Positions 22,448 to 30,532 of a DNA stretch of 34,727 bases are shown one piece after another; position 1 is the first letter of the stretch; each line of letters opens with the position of its first letter. The stretch is from JBCBJX01 sp038522735 (GTDB lineage: Bacteria > Pseudomonadota > Alphaproteobacteria > Caulobacterales > Parvularculaceae): contig JBCBJX010000023.1 in NCBI GenBank assembly GCA_038522735.1, positions 1-34,727 of the forward strand, written 5' to 3'. Both the position numbers and the translations under genes were made by a program. The notes under the pieces are model-generated. The model saw nothing but the letters and a program-made list of their open reading frames with translations, made no database searches and was not told the DNA's origin.

Positions 22448-24247
22448 ATGCCCGAGACTGTTGAAACGAAACCGGCCGCCGCGGCGGCGCGGGAAGCCGC
22501 AGCCATGAGCGGGGCGGAGGTCGTCGTCCGCGCGCTGGTCGATCAGGACGTCGATACGATATTCGGCTATCCGGGCGGCGCCGTCCTGCCGATCTACGAT
22601 GCGCTCCATCAGCAATCGGACGTCCGGCACATCCTCGTCCGCCACGAGCAGGGGGCGGGCCACGCCGCGGAGGGCTACGCCCGCGCCTCGGGCAAGGTCG
22701 GCGTGGTGCTCGTCACGTCGGGCCCCGGCGCGACGAACGTCGTCACGGCGCTGACGGACGCGATGATGGATTCAATCCCGCTCGTCTGCATCACAGGGCA
22801 GGTCGCGCGCCACATGATCGGCACCGACGCCTTTCAGGAATGCGACACGGTGGGCATCACCCGCTCCTGCACGAAGCACAACTATCTCGTCGACGACCCC
22901 GCGCGGCTCGCCGACGTTCTGCACGAGGCGTTTCACGTGGCGCGCTCCGGCCGGCCGGGGCCGGTGGTGGTCGATATTCCAAAGGACGTCCAGTTCGCCG
23001 ACGCGCCCTATAGCGGACCGAACGAGGCGCGCATCCGGCGCATCCGGACGGCCTCACCTGATCGTGCGAGCATCGAGGCGGCGGTCGAACTGATGGTCCG
23101 CGCCCGGCGGCCGGTGCTGTACACCGGCGGCGGCGTGATCAATTCCGGACCCGCCGCGTCGGAGGCGTTGCGCGCGCTGGCGAAAGAGACCGGCTTCCCC
23201 GTCACCTCGACGCTCATGGGGCTCGGCGCGTTTCCCGCTTCGGACCCCAAATGGCTCGGCATGCTGGGCATGCACGGCTCTTACGAAGCAAACAACGCCA
23301 TGCACGATTGCGATGTGATGGTCTGTGTCGGCGCGCGCTTCGACGACCGGGTGACGGGCCGCCTCGACGCCTTCTCGCCCGGCTCGCGGAAGATCCATAT
23401 CGACGTCGATCCCTCTTCGATCCACAAGAACGTCCGCGCCGATGTCGGCCTCGTCGGCGACTGCGCGGAGGTCCTGACTGCGATCCTCGAGACCTGGCGG
23501 GCCCGGAACGATCGGCCGGACGCCGGCGCGCTGGCGCTCTGGACGGCGCGGATCGACGAATGGCGGGGGAAGAAGAGTTTCGCTTACGCGCCCTCGGACA
23601 AGATCATCAAACCGCAGTATGCGATCGAACGGCTTTATCAGAAGACGAAGGATCGCAAAACGATCATCACGACGGAGGTCGGCCAGCACCAGATGTGGGC
23701 GGCCCAGCATTATCATTTCGAGGCGCCGAACCGGTGGCTCACCTCCGGCGGCCTCGGCACCATGGGCTACGGCCTGCCGGCGGCGATCGGCGCGCAGATC
23801 GCCCATCCGGACGCGACAGTGGTCGACATCGCCGGCGAAGCCTCCATCCTCATGAACATTCAGGAGATGTCGACGGCCGTCCAGCATCGCCTGCCGGTTA
23901 AGGTCTTTATCCTGAACAACTTCTATATGGGAATGGTCCGTCAGTGGCAGGAACTTCTCCATGGCGGGCGCTACGCCCAGTCCTATTCCGAGAGCCTGCC
24001 CGATTTCGTGAAGCTCGCCGAGGCCTATGGCGGCAAGGGCTTCCGCTGCGACAGCCCCGCGAAGCTCGATGCGAGGATCGACGAGATGCTCGATTATCCC
24101 GGGCCGGTTCTCTTCGACTGCGTCGTCTCGAAAGAAGAGAACTGCTTCCCGATGATCCCGTCGGGCGCTGCGCACAACGAGATGCTCCTCGGCGGGACGA
24201 AAGTGACGGGCGAGGAGATCGACGCGAAAGGGAGGGCGCTCGTATGA
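22448..24247 (+). CDS. ilvB: acetolactate synthase large (catalytic) subunit
   Basis: First common step of valine, leucine and isoleucine synthesis, joining pyruvate with pyruvate or 2-ketobutyrate; uses thiamine diphosphate, Mg and FAD. From the ATG at 22448, which has GGAGAAGGG before it, the product is 599 aa (an upstream ATG at 22421 is in frame). Visible motifs: FGYPGGAVLPIYDAL, catalytic Glu67 in VRHEQGAGHAAEGYARASG, GRPGPVVVDIPKDVQ, GLGTMGYGLPAAIGA, and the cofactor segment DIAGEASILMNIQEM to LNNFYMGMVRQWQE. The GEA in place of GDG is, to my knowledge, frequent in alphaproteobacterial IlvB. The stop overlaps the ilvN start. Expression is under the leader attenuator at 22259-22377. Confidence 0.98.
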   Translation: MPETVETKPAAAAAREAAAMSGAEVVVRALVDQDVDTIFGYPGGAVLPIYDALHQQSDVRHILVRHEQGAGHAAEGYARASGKVGVVLVTSGPGATNVVTALTDAMMDSIPLVCITGQVARHMIGTDAFQECDTVGITRSCTKHNYLVDDPARLADVLHEAFHVARSGRPGPVVVDIPKDVQFADAPYSGPNEARIRRIRTASPDRASIEAAVELMVRARRPVLYTGGGVINSGPAASEALRALAKETGFPVTSTLMGLGAFPASDPKWLGMLGMHGSYEANNAMHDCDVMVCVGARFDDRVTGRLDAFSPGSRKIHIDVDPSSIHKNVRADVGLVGDCAEVLTAILETWRARNDRPDAGALALWTARIDEWRGKKSFAYAPSDKIIKPQYAIERLYQKTKDRKTIITTEVGQHQMWAAQHYHFEAPNRWLTSGGLGTMGYGLPAAIGAQIAHPDATVVDIAGEASILMNIQEMSTAVQHRLPVKVFILNNFYMGMVRQWQELLHGGRYAQSYSESLPDFVKLAEAYGGKGFRCDSPAKLDARIDEMLDYPGPVLFDCVVSKEENCFPMIPSGAAHNEMLLGGTKVTGEEIDAKGRALV

Positions 24248-24801
24248 GCGCCGAGGCCGACGCGCCCTCCGCCTCCGTCTACGCGCCGAACACGAAGGAC
24301 GAGCGGCCGGAGGAGCGCACCCTTGCGGCGATCGTCGATAACGAGCCGGGCGTCCTGGCCCGCGTCGTCGGGCTTTTCTCCGCACGCGGTTACAACATTG
24401 AAAGCCTCACCGTCGCCGAGACGGATCGTGAAAAGCACCGCTCACGGATCACCATCGTGACCAGCGGCACGCCGTCGACGCTCGAGCAGATCAAGGCGCA
24501 GCTTCAGCGCCTCCTGCCCGTGCGGACGGTCTCGGACGTTACTCTGGAGAAGGACGGCATCGAACGCGAGCTCGCCCTCGTGAAGGTTGCTGGAACCGGC
24601 GAGAAGCGGGTGGAGGCGCTCAGAATGTCCGACGTTTTTCGCGCACGGGTGATCGACACGGGTCCCGCCTCGTTCGTCTTCGAGGTGACCGGTCAGCGCG
24701 ACAAGATCAACGCCTTCATTGAGCTGATGATCCCGCTCGGCCTCATCGAAGTCTCACGGACGGGCGTCCTGTCGATCAAGCGCGGCGCGGAGGCGATGTG
24801 A
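24244..24801 (+). CDS. ilvN: acetolactate synthase small (regulatory) subunit
   Basis: Regulatory subunit (also called IlvH) that activates the large subunit and confers valine feedback inhibition. The ATG at 24244 overlaps the ilvB stop (ATGA), indicating coupled translation. The 185-aa product has a short Ala/Pro/Glu-rich N-terminal extension of about 24 residues, then the ACT domain (RTLAAIVDNEPGVLARVVGLFSARGYNIESLTVAETD, about 25-61) and a C-terminal ACT-like domain (ELALVKV to IEVSRTGVLSIKRG). Length is slightly above the family norm because of the extension. Confidence 0.97.
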   Translation: MSAEADAPSASVYAPNTKDERPEERTLAAIVDNEPGVLARVVGLFSARGYNIESLTVAETDREKHRSRITIVTSGTPSTLEQIKAQLQRLLPVRTVSDVTLEKDGIERELALVKVAGTGEKRVEALRMSDVFRARVIDTGPASFVFEVTGQRDKINAFIELMIPLGLIEVSRTGVLSIKRGAEAM

Positions 24802-24969
24802 GCGAGGTGCGCGGCGCGGTCCTTCGCGACGCGGCCTTGCGGCCGCTCCTCAGGACGAAGAGAGTAATGATTGAACGAACGCGATCGTCGTTCTGAGGCG
24901 CCGCTGCGAGCCGGTGGTTTCTCGAAGGACGGCGAATTGCGCGAAACCTGCGACGGAAGGAACGGATTT

Positions 24970-25989
<1,020 letters not shown>

Positions 25990-26006
25990 TGCTGCAATCA
26001 CGTTAA

Positions 26007-26034
26007 GCCGGCTCCGCGCCAGAGAGGAGCCGGC
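26007..26034 (+). promoter_or_regulatory. hairpin covering the DUF481 ribosome binding site
   Basis: GCCGGCTCC (26007-26015) pairs perfectly with GGAGCCGGC (26026-26034) around a 10-base loop. The right arm contains the Shine-Dalgarno GGAG and ends one base before the ATG at 26036. It therefore could hold the translation start closed. It also lies 18 bp after the ilvC stop, but lacks a T-run, so termination is less likely than translational control. Confidence 0.6.
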
Positions 26035-26035
26035 C

Positions 26036-27004
26036 ATGCATCGATTTGTTGTAGGACTAATCGCGTCCGCCGCGGGCATAGCGCCGGCGTTCGCGCAGGA
26101 GGCGGCGCCGGAGCCCGAACCCGCGCCGCAAACCGAGCCGCAGCGCGAAGACGACTGGCGGCCGGTTCTCGACGCGGCGCTTGCGGGCGGCGACAAGGCC
26201 GAGACCGATGCGGTCGTCAAAACGCTGCAGGCCGCGTATCCGGAGGACGCTGCGGCGATCGCCGCCGCCGTCCCCGTTCCCCCGCCGCCGCCAGAGTACG
26301 GATTTTTCGATCTGGAAGGCTGGGACGGAGAGGTCGAGCTTTCATACAACCAGGCGAACGGCAACTCGGAGAACAACGCCTTCGGAGGACTCGCCAACGC
26401 GACCAACGAAATCGGACGGTATCTTCACACCTTCAACGCCTATCTCGATATCGGCGGCGCCGACGGCGAGCGCACGCAGGAGCGTTTCGGCGGTTTCTAT
26501 AAGATCGATATTACGATCAGCGACCGGGTCTATGCCTACAACAAGCTCGAATACGAGGATGACCGGTTCTCGGGCTTCGCCTATCGCGTCTTCTACGGCG
26601 CGGGCGCCGGTTACTTTGTCTACGATAACGATCGCACGGTCTGGCAGCTCGAAGCCGGCCCGGGCGTCCGATACTCGTCCATTCAGCAGACGCCCGATAC
26701 GGACCCGACGAGCCCGACCTTCGGCCAGCAGATCCCGCTGGAGGATTCCTCGACCGACTTCGCCGCGTACGCCTCAAGCGATTTCACCATGCAGCTGAGC
26801 GAAGCGGTGAACGTCTTAAACGACTCTGATGTGACGTACACGGACACAACGACTACTCTGACGACGAGGCTCGCGATCGACACCAAGCTGAACGGGCGTT
26901 TGCGGCTCAGAACCTCGGCGCGGGTGCGGTTCGAGACCGACCCGCCGGAAGGCCGGGAAGACACCGACACGGTCGTGCGCGCCTCGTTGCTATTCACCTT
27001 CTGA
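26036..27004 (+). CDS. DUF481 family outer membrane protein
   Basis: A 322-aa secreted protein with a signal peptide (MHRFVVGLIASAAGIAPAFA, cleavage about residue 21), an Ala/Pro/Glu-rich segment to about residue 85, and a C-terminal DUF481 beta-barrel-like domain: GWDGEVELSYNQANGNSENN, LHTFNAYLDIGG, TISDRVYAYNKLEYEDDRFSGFAYRVFYGAGAGYFVYDN. It ends in a terminal Phe (VVRASLLFTF), a typical outer membrane C-terminus. Related proteins include E. coli YdiY and salt-induced outer membrane proteins; its exact role is unknown. It has its own hairpin-covered RBS and an intrinsic terminator after it (27024-27049). Confidence 0.9.
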   Translation: MHRFVVGLIASAAGIAPAFAQEAAPEPEPAPQTEPQREDDWRPVLDAALAGGDKAETDAVVKTLQAAYPEDAAAIAAAVPVPPPPPEYGFFDLEGWDGEVELSYNQANGNSENNAFGGLANATNEIGRYLHTFNAYLDIGGADGERTQERFGGFYKIDITISDRVYAYNKLEYEDDRFSGFAYRVFYGAGAGYFVYDNDRTVWQLEAGPGVRYSSIQQTPDTDPTSPTFGQQIPLEDSSTDFAAYASSDFTMQLSEAVNVLNDSDVTYTDTTTTLTTRLAIDTKLNGRLRLRTSARVRFETDPPEGREDTDTVVRASLLFTF

Positions 27005-27023
27005 CCGATTAATCAATTTCGCG

Positions 27024-27049
27024 AAACGCGGCCGCGTACGGCCGCGTTT
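27024..27049 (+). terminator. intrinsic terminator after the DUF481 gene
   Basis: AAACGCGGCCG (27024-27034) and CGGCCGCGTTT (27039-27049) form an 11-bp stem with a CGTA loop; the T-run is TTTT then CATTT. It lies 20 bp after the stop codon. Confidence 0.85.
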
Positions 27050-27123
27050 TCATTTGGTCGGTCAAGAATGCAGGCGGGCGCCGCGCGTCGGCGCGCCTTT
27101 GCGAAACGAGTATCTCCCGACGC

Positions 27124-27867
27124 ATGTTCTCGCGGCTCAAACGCTTTTTGATGGCGATGGATTCCAAGGCCTGGATTTCCGTCGGCGTCACCTTGGCGTT
27201 GTTCGCCTTCGTCGCATTCATGTTCGTCTTCGGCCAGGCGTGGCTCGGTTTCGACGAAGAGGACCCTGCGGAGCGCCTGCAGCGTCTGATGGCGCCCTTT
27301 GTCGATTCGCCGAACGCGATCCTGATCGTCATCGCCTTTTACTGCGTGCTGGCGATGACAGGCTTCCCGCAGTTCCTTCTTTTCAGCGTCACGGTCGCGC
27401 TGTTCGGCCCGGTGATCGGCATGATCTACTCGTGGATCGCCACCATGTGCTCATCGACGCTGACCTTTCTGATGGGCCGGCTCTTCGGCGGCCGGTTCGT
27501 CGCGAAGCTCTCCGGCGAGCGGGTGCAGGCCTTCATGCGCTTCGTGGAGCGCCGCGGCGTCCTCGCCTCCGCCCTTGTTAGGATCACGCCGTCCGCGCCC
27601 TTCATCATTGTCAACGCGGCGGCGGGGTCGGTGAGCATCCCGCTCTGGAAATTCTGGCTCGGCACGGGGATCGGCGTCGCACCGAAAATTGTCGTCGTCG
27701 CTTTCTTCTGGAAGGCGGTTCAGGCGGCGGGCGATTTTTTCCGGTCTCGCGATCCGGCGGATCTCGCGCTGATGGCGATCATCATTCCGGCCTGGATCGC
27801 CTTCCTCCTTCTCATGCGCTGGCTCTATTTGCATTTTCGAAATCGTTACCGGTCTCAAATGGAATAG
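27124..27867 (+). CDS. TVP38/TMEM64 (VTT-domain) membrane protein
   Basis: A 247-aa inner membrane protein with a short basic N-terminus, about five to six hydrophobic segments and the VTT (SNARE-associated/DedA-like) domain at about 65-185. The characteristic elements are FPQFLLFSVTVALFGPVIGMIYSWIA, FLMGRLFGGRFV, and ALVRITPSAPFIIVNAAAGSVSIPLWKFWLGTGIGVAPK with its conserved Arg/Pro/Asn. Family members are thought to act in lipid or membrane homeostasis; no specific role can be assigned here. It stands alone between the terminator at 27049 and the mreB promoter region. Confidence 0.9.
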   Translation: MFSRLKRFLMAMDSKAWISVGVTLALFAFVAFMFVFGQAWLGFDEEDPAERLQRLMAPFVDSPNAILIVIAFYCVLAMTGFPQFLLFSVTVALFGPVIGMIYSWIATMCSSTLTFLMGRLFGGRFVAKLSGERVQAFMRFVERRGVLASALVRITPSAPFIIVNAAAGSVSIPLWKFWLGTGIGVAPKIVVVAFFWKAVQAAGDFFRSRDPADLALMAIIIPAWIAFLLLMRWLYLHFRNRYRSQME

Positions 27868-27974
27868 GCGGGGCCAGGCCGCCCCGGGCGATGCGTCGCG
27901 AAATTGCGTTCAAGGAGGCCTCGCAATCGCCTGCGAGTCGGCGCATTTTCATGTGGAAACCCGAAGGGCTCGCG

Positions 27975-28003
27975 TTGACGTTTCGGGAAGCAATTAACGT
28001 TAA
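27975..28003 (+). promoter_or_regulatory. candidate mreB operon promoter
   Basis: TTGACG (27975-27980) with a 17-base spacer and CGTTAA (27998-28003), a good -35 and a weak -10. The mreB ATG is at 28042 with GAGGAA before it. The region 27868-27974 also contains a small hairpin CTCGCA/TGCGAG (27920-27937) but no gene. Confidence 0.4.
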
Positions 28004-28041
28004 GGCTCAGGCGTTTTCGTTCGGACTTTGAGGAAACCCCG

Positions 28042-29082
28042 ATGCTCTCCAGCCTCTTCGGCATGTTGTCGGCGGACATGGCGGTCGATCTCGGCACCGC
28101 CAATACGCTTGTTTACGTCAAAGGCCGCGGGGTCGTTCTGAACGAGCCGTCGGTCGTCGCGATCGAAACCCGCGGCGGGCGCAAGATCGTCCGCGCCGTC
28201 GGCAACGACGCGAAGCAGATGCTCGGCCGCACCCCTGGCGAGATCGAAGCGATCCGCCCCATGCGCGACGGCGTCATCGCCGACTTTGAAGTCGCCGAGG
28301 CGATGATCCGCACCTTCATCCAGAAGGTCCACAACCGCCGCTCCTTCGCGAGCCCCCGCATCGTCATCTGCGTCCCGTCGGGCGCGACCGCCGTCGAGCG
28401 CCGCGCCATTCAGGAATCGGCCCTCTCCGCCGGCGCCCGCAAGGTTGACCTCATCGAGGAGCCGATGGCCGCCGCGATCGGCGCCGGGCTCCCGGTGACG
28501 GATCCGACGGGCTCCATGGTCGTCGATATCGGCGGCGGCACGACCGAGGTCGCGGTCCTCTCCCTCGGCGGCATCGTTTACTCGCGCTCGGTCCGCGTCG
28601 GCGGCGACAAGATGGACGAGGCGATCATCGGCTATATCCGCCGGATGTATAACCTCCTTGTCGGCGAGGCTTCAGCCGAGCGGATCAAGAAGGAAGTCGG
28701 CTCCGCGATCATCCCGCCCGACGGCGCAGGCCCGACGATCCAGATCAAGGGCCGCGATCTCATGCACGGCGTCCCCAAAGAAGTGCGCATCGGCCAGGCT
28801 CAGGTCGCCGAAGCCCTCGCGGAGCCCGTCAGCCAGATCATTGAAGCGGTGAAGGTGGCGCTCGAAGCGACGCCGCCGGAGCTCGCCGCGGACATCGTCG
28901 ACACCGGCATCATGTTGACCGGCGGCGGCGCCCTACTGCAACATCTTGATCAGGTTCTTCGTGACGAGACAGGGCTCCCGGTCTCCGTTGCGGACGACCC
29001 GCTCTCCTGCGTCGCCCTTGGCACGGGCGCGGCGCTGGAAAACACCCGGACCATGCGCGGCGTTCTGTCGAGCGCCGTCTAA
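28042..29082 (+). CDS. mreB: rod-shape-determining actin homologue MreB
   Basis: Cytoskeletal ATPase that forms membrane-bound filaments guiding lateral wall synthesis. The 346-aa product begins with MLSSLFGMLSADMAVDLGTANTLVYVKGRGV; DLGTAN is phosphate loop 1. Further elements are DIGGGTTEVAVLSLGG (phosphate 2), EPMAAAIGAGLPV, and LTGGGALLQHLDQVL. It is the first gene of a cluster of five: mreB, mreC (30 bp), mreD (4 bp), mrdA (1-base overlap), rodA (4-base overlap). The organism is therefore expected to elongate by the Rod complex. Confidence 0.99.
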   Translation: MLSSLFGMLSADMAVDLGTANTLVYVKGRGVVLNEPSVVAIETRGGRKIVRAVGNDAKQMLGRTPGEIEAIRPMRDGVIADFEVAEAMIRTFIQKVHNRRSFASPRIVICVPSGATAVERRAIQESALSAGARKVDLIEEPMAAAIGAGLPVTDPTGSMVVDIGGGTTEVAVLSLGGIVYSRSVRVGGDKMDEAIIGYIRRMYNLLVGEASAERIKKEVGSAIIPPDGAGPTIQIKGRDLMHGVPKEVRIGQAQVAEALAEPVSQIIEAVKVALEATPPELAADIVDTGIMLTGGGALLQHLDQVLRDETGLPVSVADDPLSCVALGTGAALENTRTMRGVLSSAV

Positions 29083-29112
29083 CGGACGCCGCGGAAGGCG
29101 GCGGAGTAACGA

Positions 29113-30000
29113 ATGCTCGTGATCGGCGAAGAGAAGCGAGTGGGGCTCGGGCGCCGGGCGCCGTCCCGGTTCCTGACGCTCGCCTGCCTCGTCGCCTCTG
29201 TCGTTTTGCTGGTCTTCAGTCAGTACGCGGCAGAAGCGAGCGTTTTCAAAAAGGCTCGCCAGAGCGTCGTCGACGCGTCCGCGCCGGTGCTTGAGTTTTT
29301 CTCAGCCCCGATCGAGGCGGTGAACGGGGCGATCGGGCAGGTGGGCGACTACTTCGCCGTGATCGCTGAAAACCGTCAGCTGAGAGACGAAAACGCCGCT
29401 CTGCGCGCCTGGCGCGACGAGGCGCTGCGCCTGCGCGAAGACATCGCGCGCTATGAACGCGTCCTCAACATGACTGCGCCGCCGGAAGCGACCTTCATCG
29501 ACGCCCGCGTGGTGGGCGAGGGCGGGGGCCCCTATGACCATGCGTTCCTTGTGAACGCTGGCCGCAAAGACGGGGTGGAGGAAGGCTCCGCCGTCATCGA
29601 CGATCTCGGCCTCGTCGGATACGTGATCACCGCGGGCGAAAACGCGTCGCGCGTTCTTCTGCTGACGGACTTTGCGAGCTCGGTGCCGGTCTTCATCGAA
29701 GGCGCCGACGAGCAGGCGATCCTCGGCGGGCGCGGAGGCCGGAGGCCGGAACTCACATTTCTCGCGGCGAGTTCTGCTGAAGAGATCGTCGACGGCCAGC
29801 GAGTCGTAACCTCCGGCAAAGGCGGGGTCCTGCCGCGGGGGCTCCCCGTCGGCCTCATCGACGGCGCTGATCGCGATCGCCCGCGGGTCGCTCTCTTTTC
29901 CGATTTCGACAGAACGACGACCGTGCGCGTCATCCGTTATCAGTTCCCGGATGAAGCTGAGAGCACGGCTCCGACCGTCGTCCGGCCGCCGAGCGGGTGA
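29113..30000 (+). CDS. mreC: rod-shape-determining protein MreC
   Basis: Scaffold of the elongation complex linking MreB to PBP2. The 295-aa product has a short basic cytosolic tail, one transmembrane helix (about 17-35, SRFLTLACLVASVVLLVFSQ), a coiled coil (about 78-110, NRQLRDENAALRAWRDEALRLREDIARYERVL) and the two-lobed periplasmic beta domain with GPYDHAFLVNAGRKDGVEEGSAVIDDLGLVGYV. Length is near the usual 280-310. It precedes mreD by four bases. Confidence 0.96.
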   Translation: MLVIGEEKRVGLGRRAPSRFLTLACLVASVVLLVFSQYAAEASVFKKARQSVVDASAPVLEFFSAPIEAVNGAIGQVGDYFAVIAENRQLRDENAALRAWRDEALRLREDIARYERVLNMTAPPEATFIDARVVGEGGGPYDHAFLVNAGRKDGVEEGSAVIDDLGLVGYVITAGENASRVLLLTDFASSVPVFIEGADEQAILGGRGGRRPELTFLAASSAEEIVDGQRVVTSGKGGVLPRGLPVGLIDGADRDRPRVALFSDFDRTTTVRVIRYQFPDEAESTAPTVVRPPSG

Positions 30001-30004
30001 GCCC

Positions 30005-30532
30005 ATGACCGCATCGCGCGCAGAAACCAGCGGCGTCGCCGCGCAGTTTTCCTCCGTCCTCCCGCCCGCGGCCCTGTCGCTCGCGGGCGTCGTCGCGCTC
30101 GCCTTGCCGCTGCGGCTCTTCGAGGCCGCGGCGCCGACGCCGATCTTGCCGCTGCTCGTCGTCTACCACTGGTCGGCCTCCGCGCCCGACCGGTTTCCAG
30201 CGCCGGCGATCCTTGCGATCGGCCTGTTGCAGGACTTTCTCCTCGGTGCGCCCCTCGGCCAGTTCGCCGCCGCGTATCTGGCGATCCGCTGGCTGACATT
30301 GACCCAGAGCGATTTTCTCTACGGCCGTGACGGCGGCGCCATGTGGGCTGGGGCGGCGGCGACCGCCGCCGTCGCCGGCGCGATCCTGTGGCTCACCACC
30401 TCGCTGACGGCCGGCGGTTTCGCGCCGGTCTGGCCGGCTGTCGCACAGATCGGCCTGACGGTTCTCTTCTATCCGCCGCTGTCCCGGCTTTTCGACCGGA
30501 TCATCGGGGCCCGTGGGCGGGAGGCGATCTGA
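30005..30532 (+). CDS. mreD: rod-shape-determining protein MreD
   Basis: Small inner membrane partner of MreC. The 175-aa protein starts at the ATG at 30005 (the frame opens earlier but would overlap mreC) and has about five hydrophobic segments, including LSLAGVVALALPLRLF, ILPLLVVYHW, AILAIGLLQDFLLGAPLGQFAAAYLAIRW (the typical GLLQDFLLGAPLG element), and ILWLTTSLTAGG. It overlaps the mrdA start at 30532 by one base. Confidence 0.93.
   Translation: MTASRAETSGVAAQFSSVLPPAALSLAGVVALALPLRLFEAAAPTPILPLLVVYHWSASAPDRFPAPAILAIGLLQDFLLGAPLGQFAAAYLAIRWLTLTQSDFLYGRDGGAMWAGAAATAAVAGAILWLTTSLTAGGFAPVWPAVAQIGLTVLFYPPLSRLFDRIIGARGREAI

Noticed and set aside
23836..23844. Apparent loss of the GDG thiamine-diphosphate motif in IlvB (GEA)
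   Set aside because: To my knowledge GEAS or GDAS is frequent in alphaproteobacterial acetolactate synthases, and the rest of the cofactor site is intact.
23054..24385. 443-codon open frame on the minus strand
   Set aside because: It lies inside ilvB/ilvN and shows no family motifs, only biased composition.
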